From the NCBI RefSeq assembly GCF_020829685.1, contig NZ_JAIVFR010000121.1:1-10745 (forward strand): a DNA stretch of 10,745 bases, given 5' to 3'. Positions 1 through 6,514 of this stretch are shown in pieces. Below the pieces are notes generated by a model. The model was given only the letters and a program-made list of their open reading frames with translations, was not told the origin of the DNA and ran no database searches. Position 1 is the stretch's first letter. Each line of letters starts with the position of its first letter. This DNA is from Nostoc sp. CHAB 5715 (GTDB lineage Bacteria; Cyanobacteriota; Cyanobacteriia; Cyanobacteriales; Nostocaceae). The position numbers and the translations under genes are program-made.

Positions 1-50
1 GATTCCTATTTGATTTTTGAATAAACACCGTACACCTCGAAAAGCCTGAT

Positions 51-78
51 TCCCTACTCCCTACTCCCTATTCCCTAC
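51..78. repeat. TCCCTAC heptamer array
   Basis: Four consecutive 7-bp units (TCCCTAC, TCCCTAC, TCCCTAT, TCCCTAC) are read directly. The unit is a permutation of the reverse complement of the GGGAGTA array at 3823-3843, so the two arrays belong to the same repeat family. Heptanucleotide arrays of this kind are known from intergenic regions of filamentous cyanobacteria. Confidence 0.85.
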
Positions 79-147
79 TCCCCGCCTACGCAAATAATTT
101 CAAAAATCAAAGCGGATTACTATATAATTGATTGTGTAATCAAGCTT

Positions 148-234
148 GTGTGGATTTATAGCCACGAGCAATTTGAAAAACGCCCTACAGATGTGGATTT
201 AAAGAGCGTTCTTAAAGAAATCTTAGATTATTAA
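148..234 (+). pseudogene. short coding remnant, C-terminal fragment of an unidentified protein
   Basis: A GTG-started frame of 28 codons reads MWIYSHEQFEKRPTDVDLKS and continues to end in VLKEILDY. The frame is open from about position 25 but has no ATG and runs back into the heptamer array at 51-78. The sequence is charged, helix-like and protein-like, unlike the simple repeat before it. I do not recognise the family. It is best read as the surviving 3' end of a decayed gene, but a genuine 28-residue protein cannot be excluded. No Shine-Dalgarno sequence precedes the GTG. Confidence 0.3.
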
Positions 235-380
235 TATTTTATCCGTCTGGGGATAGAATGCAGATTTAAATATTATCTATCTAAAAGTATAAGAAGAGAA
301 ATTGTAACGAAAATTTTTATTTATCTACCCTGAGTTGTGAGAGCGATCGCTCAAAAGAAAGATGAAATCTCCCTAACCCC

Positions 381-410
381 TATGTCAAAGTTATGTCAAG
401 TAATAATTAT
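381..410 (+). promoter_or_regulatory. direct repeat and AT-rich box before the hemerythrin gene
   Basis: Two copies of TATGTCAA (381-388 and 392-399) lie 11 bp apart, one helical turn, and are followed by TAATAATTAT (401-410), a possible -10 region. Tandem half-sites with this spacing are typical of OmpR/PhoB-type response regulators. The link to such a regulator is inference, and no good -35 box is visible. Confidence 0.25.
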
Positions 411-436
411 GAACACTTTGCCGAGGAGAACTACGG

Positions 437-1489
437 ATGGTAGCTACTTTAGATGATACGAAACGCAATGCTATTGCTGTAAAACTTGCAAGTCTTAAAG
501 CCCTCCAACAGTTGGTCATCGAAAATGAGCAATCACTTTTGACGCAAGGACTAGATGCAGAAATTGCTGATCGCATCCGAAATTTCATAAATGATGATCA
601 AAAAAACCTTGGTGTTCTTGAAACTGTAATTGGTCAGTATGGGATTCAGGCTGAACCCAAAAAAAATGTTACAGAATTCATTGAAAAAGCTCGTGAATTG
701 TTCAAAGGTTCTGAATTGAGCCTGTATGAAAAAGTATCTCAGCATGAATTGCTGAAACATCAACTAGTAACGAGTGGGTTGATAGTTCACAAGGCTGCTC
801 AAAAAGTTGGTGCTGATGTTTTGTTAGCGATCGGGCCTTTGAATACCATTAACTTTGAGAACCGCGCTCACCAAGAACAACTCAAAGGCATTCTGGAAAT
901 TCTGGGTGTCCGTGAACTAACTGGACAAGATGCAGATCAAGGAATTTGGGCACGTGTTCAAGACGCTTTGGCTGCGGTGAGTGGTGTAGTAGGTAGCGCT
1001 GTTACCCAAACCAGTGACAAAAAGGATCTAAATATCCAAGATGTTATCCGCCTCGATCACAACAAGGTAAATACTTTGTTCACCGAACTGCTGCAAAGCG
1101 ACGATCCGCAGAAGATCCAAGAGTATTTTGGTCAAATTTACAAGGATTTAACTGCTCATTCTGAAGCTGAAGAGGAAGTAGTCTATCCAAGAGTGCGTGC
1201 TTTCTATGGTCAAGATAATACCCAAGAACTGTATGACGAACAAGCTCATGTGAAGCAGGCATTAGAGGAAATCAAGGCCATTAGCCCATCTTCACCCCAA
1301 TTCAAAGAGAAAGTTAAACAGCTATTGGATGAACTTGGCGATCATATTCGTCAAGAAGAAAGCACACTATTTGCTGCCATTCGCAATAACTTGAGTACTG
1401 AGCAAACTGAGCAATGGGCTACCGAATTCAAAGCCGCTAAGACCCGAATTCAAGAGAAGTTGGGCGTTGTTAGCGAATCCAATGTGTAG
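437..1489 (+). CDS. two-domain hemerythrin HHE protein
   Basis: 350 residues. The C-terminal half (about 203-320) is a hemerythrin/HHE cation-binding domain: H208 in the IRLDHNK helix, HxxxE at H241/E245, H271, and HxxxE at H303/E307, the expected ligand set for a non-haem di-iron site. Proteins of this family bind O2 or act in iron, redox or NO-related responses; which applies here cannot be read from the sequence. The N-terminal half (about 1-165) is all-helical with spaced acidic and histidine residues (E62, E104, H108, E141, H145) and looks like a ferritin-like or DUF892-like four-helix bundle (inference). There is no signal peptide, so it is probably cytoplasmic. The ATG at 437 is preceded by GAGGAG at 423-428 with good spacing, which fixes the start. 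It is monocistronic and ends in front of a terminator hairpin shared with the convergent amidohydrolase gene. Confidence 0.9.
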   Translation: MVATLDDTKRNAIAVKLASLKALQQLVIENEQSLLTQGLDAEIADRIRNFINDDQKNLGVLETVIGQYGIQAEPKKNVTEFIEKARELFKGSELSLYEKVSQHELLKHQLVTSGLIVHKAAQKVGADVLLAIGPLNTINFENRAHQEQLKGILEILGVRELTGQDADQGIWARVQDALAAVSGVVGSAVTQTSDKKDLNIQDVIRLDHNKVNTLFTELLQSDDPQKIQEYFGQIYKDLTAHSEAEEEVVYPRVRAFYGQDNTQELYDEQAHVKQALEEIKAISPSSPQFKEKVKQLLDELGDHIRQEESTLFAAIRNNLSTEQTEQWATEFKAAKTRIQEKLGVVSESNV

Positions 1490-1530
1490 GATGCTTTCGA
1501 GCTTTTTATAGCCACTAAAAAAGGTTAGTT

Positions 1531-1572
1531 AAACAAAAACTCCCAGCGCTGATGTGCTGGGAGTTTTTGTTT
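1531..1572. terminator. bidirectional Rho-independent terminator
   Basis: A perfect 17-bp stem (1531-1547 paired with 1556-1572) has an 8-nt loop. Its G+C core is CTCCCAGC/GCTGGGAG, flanked by an A-rich arm on the left and GTTTTTGTTT on the right, so either strand yields a hairpin followed by U-rich RNA. It lies between two convergent genes and its right arm overlaps the last two bases of the amidohydrolase stop codon. Confidence 0.92.
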
Positions 1573-2755
1573 AAAAATTTTGCTGACAGTATTTATAAGC
1601 GGTGTATGCCATAGTTACAACCCCGGTGATAATGGCAGATTCATCGACTTCAAATTGGGGATGGTGTAATGGGTAGTTAATGATTCTTTCTTTATAGCCG
1701 ACACCCAAGCGAAACATAGAACCCGGGACGTGTTCCAAATACATAGAAAAATCTTCAGCACCAAGGGAAGGTTCGGGTAAGACTTGAACGCGATCGCTAC
1801 TCCAAGCTTCTTCTGCGGCTGATTGTAACAATTGCGTTAAGGTATAATCATTTTGGACACTGGGTACACCCTGGCGATAATTAACTTGATATTTTGCGCC
1901 GTAGGTATGGCAAACATTAGCTACAATATTTTCAATCCAGTTCGGGAGATGAGCACGGGTTTCGGGATGGAGCGATCGCACGGTTCCCAATAACTGCACT
2001 TTATCAGCAATTATATTCGGCGCTCTGCCACCATTAATCTTCCCTATGCTCAATACTACAGGACGCAAGGGATTCTGCGTCCGGCTGATGGCTTGTTGCA
2101 GTGCAGTAATGGCTTGGCAAGCAATCCAAATCGCATCAATCGCTTCATGGGGACGCGCCCCGTGCCCAGATTCTCCCATAATCAGAATCTCTAAATCATC
2201 AGCGGCGGCTGTCAATGCCCCGTAACGCACACCAATAGATCCTGCGGGTATAGAAGGGAAAACATGAACCCCTAATACAGCTGAGACATTTTCCATCGCC
2301 CCATCTTTCACCATCCAGCTTGCCCCTTGAGCAATTTCCTCAGCTGGCTGAAATAAAAATCGCACTTTCCCACCCAACTCCTCAGCCATTTGGGACAGTA
2401 CCATCGCTGTTCCTAAGCCCACGGTGGTATGGACATCGTGACCGCAGGCGTGCATAATACCATCTGCACGAGAGGCATATTCTAAATTAGTGCCCTCTTG
2501 AATTGGCAAGGCATCCATATCGGTGCGAATTGCCAATAAACGGTCATTTTCGCTAGTGCCTTGCAGTTCTCCAATAACGCCCGTTTTGCCAACTCCCTCT
2601 TGTACGTGCAGACCACTGGAAGACAAAACACCAGCCACAAAAGCTGCTGTTTGGTACTCTTGACCGCTGAGTTCTGGGTGAGAGTGGATGTGGCGGCGAA
2701 TTTCAATTAAGCGGGGCGCTAGTTTTGCTGCTAAGTCTTTAATACGGGTAAGCAT
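1571..2755 (-). CDS. M20 family amidohydrolase/metallopeptidase (N-acyl-amino-acid hydrolase type)
   Basis: 394 residues from the ATG at 2755. The frame is open to a TTG at 2806, which would add 17 residues of no family character; the family pattern begins right after the ATG (RRHIHSHPELS at 20-30), so 2755 is preferred. The M20D metal ligands are all visible: C104 and H106 in MHACGHD, E139/E140 in QPAEE, H164 in GVHVFP and H364 in LHHPQF. A lid/dimerisation domain is expected in the middle (about 185-300), and residues 331-336 read LGAEDF. The family hydrolyses amide bonds of N-acylated amino acids such as hippurate-like or indole-acetyl conjugates; the substrate here is unknown. No signal peptide, so cytoplasmic. 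The length is normal for the family. The gene lies 183 bp downstream of the pentapeptide-repeat gene on the same strand, with a repeat array in between, so co-transcription is uncertain. Confidence 0.93.
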   Translation of the reverse strand: MLTRIKDLAAKLAPRLIEIRRHIHSHPELSGQEYQTAAFVAGVLSSSGLHVQEGVGKTGVIGELQGTSENDRLLAIRTDMDALPIQEGTNLEYASRADGIMHACGHDVHTTVGLGTAMVLSQMAEELGGKVRFLFQPAEEIAQGASWMVKDGAMENVSAVLGVHVFPSIPAGSIGVRYGALTAAADDLEILIMGESGHGARPHEAIDAIWIACQAITALQQAISRTQNPLRPVVLSIGKINGGRAPNIIADKVQLLGTVRSLHPETRAHLPNWIENIVANVCHTYGAKYQVNYRQGVPSVQNDYTLTQLLQSAAEEAWSSDRVQVLPEPSLGAEDFSMYLEHVPGSMFRLGVGYKERIINYPLHHPQFEVDESAIITGVVTMAYTAYKYCQQNF

Positions 2756-2856
2756 CAATTTAATTAATCTATAGGCTTTTTTCCCATGATAAAGAACTGT
2801 TAACAAACAAAATGCTCTTTGCCATACAAGGATAGCTCAAGGGAGAAGCAGGGGAA

Positions 2857-2901
2857 ATGAGGGAGATGAGGGAGATGAGGGAGATGAGGGAGATGAGGGA
2901 G
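2857..2901. repeat. ATGAGGGAG 9-mer tandem array
   Basis: Five perfect consecutive copies of ATGAGGGAG, 45 bp in all, are read directly. The array lies in the gap between the pentapeptide-repeat gene and the amidohydrolase gene, outside the likely coding frames of both. Perfect identity between copies suggests recent expansion or ongoing slippage. Confidence 0.95.
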
Positions 2902-2910
2902 ACTACTAAA

Positions 2911-2936
2911 CCCAATGCCCCATGCCCCATGCCCCA
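2911..2936. repeat. CCCCATG heptamer array
   Basis: Units read CCCAATG, CCCCATG, CCCCATG, CCCCA. The first unit is the reverse complement (permuted) of the GGGCATT unit at 9066-9128, so the two arrays are related. The array ends 3 bp beyond the stop codon of the pentapeptide-repeat gene. It resembles the short tandemly repeated repetitive sequences described in heterocystous cyanobacteria. Confidence 0.85.
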
Positions 2937-2938
2937 AT

Positions 2939-3502
2939 TTATTTTGAATAACAGGTTGTGCCTAAGGTATTTTCGGGTTTGAACTCGTTACATGCTCTGG
3001 AATTTTGACGCTCTAACGACCAGCCATAGGGTTTGTCGGACGTAACAACACCATTAGCCATAGTTGTTAGTCGGAAGTTAGCCCCCCGAAAATTGGTAAA
3101 CTGCAATTTGGCATCTTTAAAGTTTGCTGCTTCCAAATTAGCGCTGATGAAACCGGCATAAGAGAGATCGGCATTTTCCAGAGATGCTGATTTCAAATTT
3201 GCACCTGTTAAGGAAGCACCACTGAGATTGACTAAATTTAAAACCGCACCTTCTAAATTTGCACCGGTGAGATCGGCATTGGTAAGATTAGCTTGAGATA
3301 ATGTAGCACCACTCAAGTCAGCCCCTCGCAAATTTGCTCCAGTTAGATTCAGTTTAGTTAGGTCAGCACCACTCAAATTACATCTGGGACAGGCACTTGT
3401 TGCCTTCAGCTGATCCAAATCTAGCTGATTTAATGCAAGGGCTTGCTCTGCAAACCCAAAACAAGCTAACAGGGCAACGGTAGCAACAATCTTGAGTTTC
3501 AT
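2939..3502 (-). CDS. secreted pentapeptide-repeat protein
   Basis: 187 residues from the ATG at 3502. Residues 1-24 form a typical signal peptide (MKLK, a hydrophobic stretch, then an AxA-like ALA site), which decides the start; an upstream extension to a TTG at 3586 would bury it. After a short linker come C38 and C41 (CPRC) and then about 20 A(D/N)Lxx-type pentapeptides (about 41-145) such as GADLT, GANLR and SANLE, which fold as a right-handed quadrilateral beta-helix. The C-terminal cap (146-187) holds C171 and C184. The four cysteines outside the helix could form disulfides in the periplasm or thylakoid lumen (inference). Pentapeptide-repeat proteins are abundant in cyanobacteria, but most lack a known role and none can be assigned here. 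No clear Shine-Dalgarno sequence or promoter was found. It is followed directly by heptamer and 9-mer repeat arrays. Confidence 0.9.
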   Translation of the reverse strand: MKLKIVATVALLACFGFAEQALALNQLDLDQLKATSACPRCNLSGADLTKLNLTGANLRGADLSGATLSQANLTNADLTGANLEGAVLNLVNLSGASLTGANLKSASLENADLSYAGFISANLEAANFKDAKLQFTNFRGANFRLTTMANGVVTSDKPYGWSLERQNSRACNEFKPENTLGTTCYSK

Positions 3503-3785
3503 ATTTTTTACAGATATCCACAAAAATGACAAGTGACGCATATTGCTTACTGTCATACTTACATATACTGCCTCCCCAAGGAACAACAGGGATGAAGCAT
3601 TGATTAAGAAGCTGTAAAAATACTATGAATTCTAATGGTAAGACCACTCAAACTCAAATATAAGCTATAGAATCAAGTCGTAAGGAACTATACCGAATCT
3701 CTTATAGACTACCATATATGTGATCCCCCTAGCTCGATGAAAAACACGACTAGGGGGATCTTGTTTTTGGGCATTGGATTAACAG
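3503..3785. other. gap upstream of the pentapeptide-repeat gene, with an unassigned transcript end
   Basis: This should hold the promoter of the minus-strand pentapeptide gene, but no convincing -35/-10 pair was seen. On the plus strand there is a possible -10 box TATAGAAT (3666-3673) and, about 50 bp later, a strong terminator (3722-3768). The only open frame there is 12 codons long (3625-3663) and is not convincing. Confidence 0.4.
3722..3768 (+). terminator. Rho-independent terminator without a recognised upstream gene
   Basis: GATCCCCCTAG (3722-3732) pairs perfectly with CTAGGGGGATC (3750-3760). The stem extends by TCG/CGA beyond a one-base bulge, and TTGTTTTT follows at 3761-3768. The T tract is on the plus-strand side only, so it terminates plus-strand transcription. 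The nearest plus-strand gene upstream ends at 1489 and already has its own terminator. Confidence 0.75.
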
Positions 3786-3910
3786 CTAGTGGTCTGTCAA
3801 CCCAAAATGACGGGTGAAGGTGGGGAGTAGGGAGTAGGGAGTGGGGAAAGAGTTTTTTGTGTTTCTCAAATGTCTTGATATCCGTCAAAATATATTTGAC
3901 ACACTACTAG
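3786..3910. mobile_element. MITE-like inverted-repeat element
   Basis: The ends CTAGTGGTCTGTCAA (3786-3800) and TTGACACACTACTAG (3896-3910) are inverted repeats matching at 13 of 15 positions. Further in, TGACGG on the left is matched by CCGTCA on the right, giving an imperfect terminal inverted repeat of about 26-30 bp around a 125-bp element with no coding capacity. CTAG, or TA inside it, at both edges could be part of the target site. A GGGAGTA heptamer array sits inside. This is the structure of a non-autonomous element mobilised in trans; the parent transposase family is not identified. Confidence 0.55.
3823..3843. repeat. GGGAGTA heptamer array
   Basis: Three units (GGGAGTA, GGGAGTA, GGGAGTG) lie within the MITE-like element. 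They are the same family, in reverse orientation, as the array at 51-78. Confidence 0.8.
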
Positions 3911-3939
3911 GGCAGAAGGGATTTATAACCAATACGCCT

Positions 3940-4205
3940 GGTATTACTGTAAGTTAGCTCATTTTTGAGGGGTGTCGGGAAATTAGACCTCTTGCACTGC
4001 TTGGAGTGTGGCTGATAGAGAGACTCTGGCATTCTCATAAGTAAAAGGATCGAGGTCATCTCCAGGTTTCTTAGCCAGTTTGAAGAGTGCAGTTTGAGCC
4101 TGATTGATGCGTTGCTGTTGACCACAGATGGCAACTCATGCAATAACAGAGAGTAAAGAAGACTGAACAAAGGTTTTAGTCCACTTGAGTGGACAGTAGC
4201 TCTAA
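3940..4205 (-). pseudogene. decayed coding remnant, possibly transposase-derived
   Basis: Read on the minus strand from about 4205, one frame gives CPLKWTKTFVQSSLLSVIA, a TGA stop, then VAICGQQQRINQAQTALFKL and onward through AKKPGDDLDPFTYENARV to a stop near 3985. Protein-like composition continues on both sides of the internal stop, with no start codon and no intact ends, so this looks like a dead fragment. The glutamine/alanine-rich helical segment is reminiscent of linker helices in cyanobacterial transposases, but I cannot name the family. An 87-codon open frame on the same strand (3907-4170) is in a different phase and has no protein character. The remnant begins about 30 bp past the MITE-like element, consistent with a patch of old mobile DNA. 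Confidence 0.4.
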
Positions 4206-4462
4206 TCCGCTAAAATTTATTTCTGGGTGGGCGATGATACTAATCGAGAATGCTGCAAAATCTCAGTTTTTGCGGTCTTTTGTATTATTGTTTATTGTAA
4301 TTGGAAATGGTTGTTTAGCAAGACAATAACCTATTAAATTTTGATTGCATTTACAGGCAATTGATTTATTTTCGTTCTTGTTACAAAAAAAGAGTATCAT
4401 ATTGTACAAAAAATATTGACCTTGCCTAGCAATATTAACTTGCCTGAAAAAGTTTAGACAAA

Positions 4463-5251
4463 ATGCCAGCATTCCAGAAGTTTGATTGCTATATTAGATT
4501 AAATAACTATTCTGGCAAGGATTTAAAAGCTGTGCGGGATGATTTACAGGGCTTGGAAATTAGTCAGGATGAACTGCAAAAGCTGACTAATTTACCTGTC
4601 AATGATCAACTTTTAATCATTACAAATCCTCTGAAGAAATTAGCAAAAATATACATCCAAAAAATTAAAAGCTCGGAAGGAGCAACTGTAATTTTTATTG
4701 GGTTTGCTACATTTGTTTTTGGTTATCTTTTATTTGATATATTTATAAAAATATTTGTAACATGGATAACAATTCCCTCCTGGATATTATTAATTATCTT
4801 AGGTATTTGGATTGGCGGTTTTATACAAAGTATATTATATTTAATATGGAAAAGTAGAAGTAAAATTGTCAAATATAACATGACCAATTCTCTGCAAATC
4901 CTGTTAAAGGATGTTGAAAAATATAATACTGTTATTAGAGCAATAGATATCAATGACCAAATAGAAGAAGCTGGGAATCCAGAAGTGCTTATAAAGGAAA
5001 GAAAGAGTGTTATTGAAGCGCTAAAACTCACCAAATCAGATTTAGTTCGCGCTTTGAAGACTGAAAGAATTTTGAGAGAAAATAAGAGCTTTATCCTTAG
5101 TAATACAGAGCTATTCGTCAACAATTTAGCAACTTTAACAGCCATGCAAGTAAATGAACAGGCTACTGAGCATGGAAGGTTACTCAATGAAGCATTACAG
5201 ATTGCATTAGATGTGCAACACGAAATGAAAAGATTACAGACTCAGCGTTAA
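4463..5251 (+). CDS. conserved-hypothetical-type membrane protein, two TM helices and a helical C-terminal tail
   Basis: 262 residues; family not recognised. Residues 1-70 are soluble and mixed charged, with LEISQDELQKL reading like a helix. Two strongly hydrophobic helices follow at about 75-97 and 105-128, separated by a short loop (TIPSW), forming a membrane hairpin. Residues 130-262 are soluble and predicted almost entirely helical, rich in E, K, L and N (for example IKERKSVIEALKLTKSDLVR), and may form a coiled coil. A hairpin with both large ends on one side suggests a membrane-anchored scaffold or partner protein, but no function is claimed. The ATG at 4463 has only a weak purine-rich stretch in front. 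The gene is isolated: a decayed remnant lies before it and a dispersed-repeat cluster starts 3 bp after its stop codon. It is noticeably AT-rich compared with its neighbours. Confidence 0.75.
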   Translation: MPAFQKFDCYIRLNNYSGKDLKAVRDDLQGLEISQDELQKLTNLPVNDQLLIITNPLKKLAKIYIQKIKSSEGATVIFIGFATFVFGYLLFDIFIKIFVTWITIPSWILLIILGIWIGGFIQSILYLIWKSRSKIVKYNMTNSLQILLKDVEKYNTVIRAIDINDQIEEAGNPEVLIKERKSVIEALKLTKSDLVRALKTERILRENKSFILSNTELFVNNLATLTAMQVNEQATEHGRLLNEALQIALDVQHEMKRLQTQR

Positions 5252-5253
5252 GA

Positions 5254-5358
5254 TAATTCGTAATGACGCTCTCTACGAGACGCTTTGCGTAGCAAGATCC
5301 CCATAGGGGTACGCGGACTCGCTAACGTAATTCGTAATGATGCTCTCTACGAGATGCT
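5254..5358. repeat. composite dispersed-repeat cluster with a 31-bp direct repeat
   Basis: A 31-bp sequence at 5254-5284 recurs at 5328-5358 with two differences (both C to T). The 43 bp between the copies hold nested hairpins: CTACG (5273-5277) with CGTAG (5288-5292), and CCCC (5299-5302) with GGGG (5306-5309). Words such as CTCTACGAGACGCT and ACGCGGACTCGCTAACG are typical of the small dispersed repeats known from Nostoc genomes (established for the group; assignment to a named class is inference). Confidence 0.75.
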
Positions 5359-5592
5359 GCACTAAGGTAATTAAGTTTTGTAATGGAGATTTAGAAAGCA
5401 CTCCTGAATTCACTCAGTACTCAGCAAGAGTTGGAAAAAGCGTAGATGCTTCCGATAAGTCCATAGACGCTGCTGTGGGTTGACTTCCAACCTACTTGCT
5501 AGATATCCTTAATGGCTTTTTCCATAATCCTTCCCACGGTTGCGATCGCCGGTCTAACATAAAGAATATCAAGCAAGCGATCGCTTATCGGC
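5359..5592. other. gap upstream of the DUF1350 gene
   Basis: It contains an inverted repeat GTTGGAA (5430-5436)/TTCCAAC (5485-5491), two HIP1 sites (5542-5549 and 5577-5584) and a TTGACT word at 5480-5485 with TATCCT 18 bp further on, a weak candidate promoter for the DUF1350 gene. No coding region is supported. Confidence 0.35.
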
Positions 5593-6360
5593 ATGGACTG
5601 GAAAGAAGTCAGAGGTAACTGGGTAATCATTCCCCGAAATCCCATAGGTATCATCCATTTTTTAGGAGGTGCATTTGTCGCCACTGCACCGCACATCACT
5701 TATCGCTGGTTACTCGAACAATTGGCAAGTAAAGGTTATGTTGTAATTGCTACGCCTTTCGTCAACACCTTAAATCATACTGCGATCGCAAAATCTGTGC
5801 TGCTAAATTTTGACCGCACCCTCGAACGCTTACATGATTCTGGGGCATTACGCAAGCTTTACTACCCCATCTACGGCATTGGGCATAGTATGGGCTGTAA
5901 ACTTCACTTGCTGATTGGTAGCCTCTTTAAAGTAGAACGTGCAGGCAATATTTTAATATCCTTCAACAACTACACCGCTAAAGAAGCTATCCCCTTAGTA
6001 GAACAGTTCAATTCTACTTTTGCAATCGAGTTTACCCCCTCACCATTGGAAACTAACCAGCTTGTCCAAGAGTGTTATAACATCAGGCGCAATTTATTAA
6101 TAAAATTTAGCAATGACACCATTGACCAATCCGCAGCTTTAACCAAAATCTTACAAGATCGCTTTGATCAGATGGTGACAACACAAACGTTACCAGGAAA
6201 TCATACAACACCTCTAGGTCAAGACATTAAATGGCAAACTGGAACATCTTTCACTCCCTTTGATGCCTTAGGGCAATGGTTCAAACAAGAAGCATACCGC
6301 GACTTGAACCAGCTAAAAAATACCATCCTCTTGTGGGTGAACCCTCTTGCACCCCCATAA
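5593..6360 (+). CDS. DUF1350 family alpha/beta-hydrolase-like protein
   Basis: 255 residues. The opening (WKEVRGNWVIIPRNP, then GIIHFLGGAFVATAPHITYRWLLEQLA) is characteristic of DUF1350, a family found in cyanobacteria and plant plastids. The fold is that of an alpha/beta hydrolase: IHFLGGAF resembles an oxyanion-hole strand, GIGHSMG (95-101) is the nucleophile elbow with S99, D175 in FSNDTID is a candidate acid, and H204 in PGNHTTPL is placed as the catalytic histidine. The triad is inferred from motif position. Substrate and pathway are unknown. No signal peptide, so cytoplasmic. The ATG lies 8 bp after a HIP1 site, without a Shine-Dalgarno sequence. The stop is 154 bp before the phosphatase start, and a long hairpin between them argues against simple co-transcription. 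Confidence 0.85.
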   Translation: MDWKEVRGNWVIIPRNPIGIIHFLGGAFVATAPHITYRWLLEQLASKGYVVIATPFVNTLNHTAIAKSVLLNFDRTLERLHDSGALRKLYYPIYGIGHSMGCKLHLLIGSLFKVERAGNILISFNNYTAKEAIPLVEQFNSTFAIEFTPSPLETNQLVQECYNIRRNLLIKFSNDTIDQSAALTKILQDRFDQMVTTQTLPGNHTTPLGQDIKWQTGTSFTPFDALGQWFKQEAYRDLNQLKNTILLWVNPLAPP

Positions 6361-6405
6361 TGTTTTATGGCTATTGAAAAGTCATGAATTCGACGGAAAA
6401 ATAGA

Positions 6406-6447
6406 AATGAGTTAGTAGTATATGTATATTCATACTACTAACTCATT
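6406..6447. repeat. perfect 16-bp inverted repeat
   Basis: AATGAGTTAGTAGTAT (6406-6421) is perfectly complementary to ATACTACTAACTCATT (6432-6447) around a 10-nt loop. There is no immediate T tract on either side, so it is not a textbook terminator. It lies 46 bp after the DUF1350 stop and 68 bp before the phosphatase start, where it could act as a 3' stabilising hairpin, an operator or a dispersed repeat. Confidence 0.85.
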
Positions 6448-6514
6448 AGCCCGTAAACTATTTTTATTTTCTATTTTTACAGCAATTTATTAATTAGTAT
6501 TTACATAATTGTCT

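Noticed and set aside
2857..2936. Possible CRISPR-like array
   Set aside because: Units are contiguous 9-mers and 7-mers without spacers; these are simple tandem repeats, and no cas genes are near.
3625..3663. 12-codon ATG frame before the orphan terminator
   Set aside because: Too short, no ribosome binding site, and no sign of conservation can be judged from one sequence.
3907..4170. 87-codon open frame on the minus strand
   Set aside because: It is out of phase with the protein-like frame of the decayed remnant; its composition is not protein-like and it starts inside the remnant.
4723..5187. 154-codon open frame on the minus strand, opposite the membrane-protein gene
   Set aside because: It lies fully inside the plus-strand gene, which has membrane helices and a coherent layout. 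The antisense product is a low-complexity S/I/L-rich sequence with no domain character.
5499..5699. 66-codon minus-strand frame overlapping the DUF1350 start
   Set aside because: Half of it is antisense to the conserved DUF1350 N-terminus; the other half crosses two HIP1 sites. No family character.
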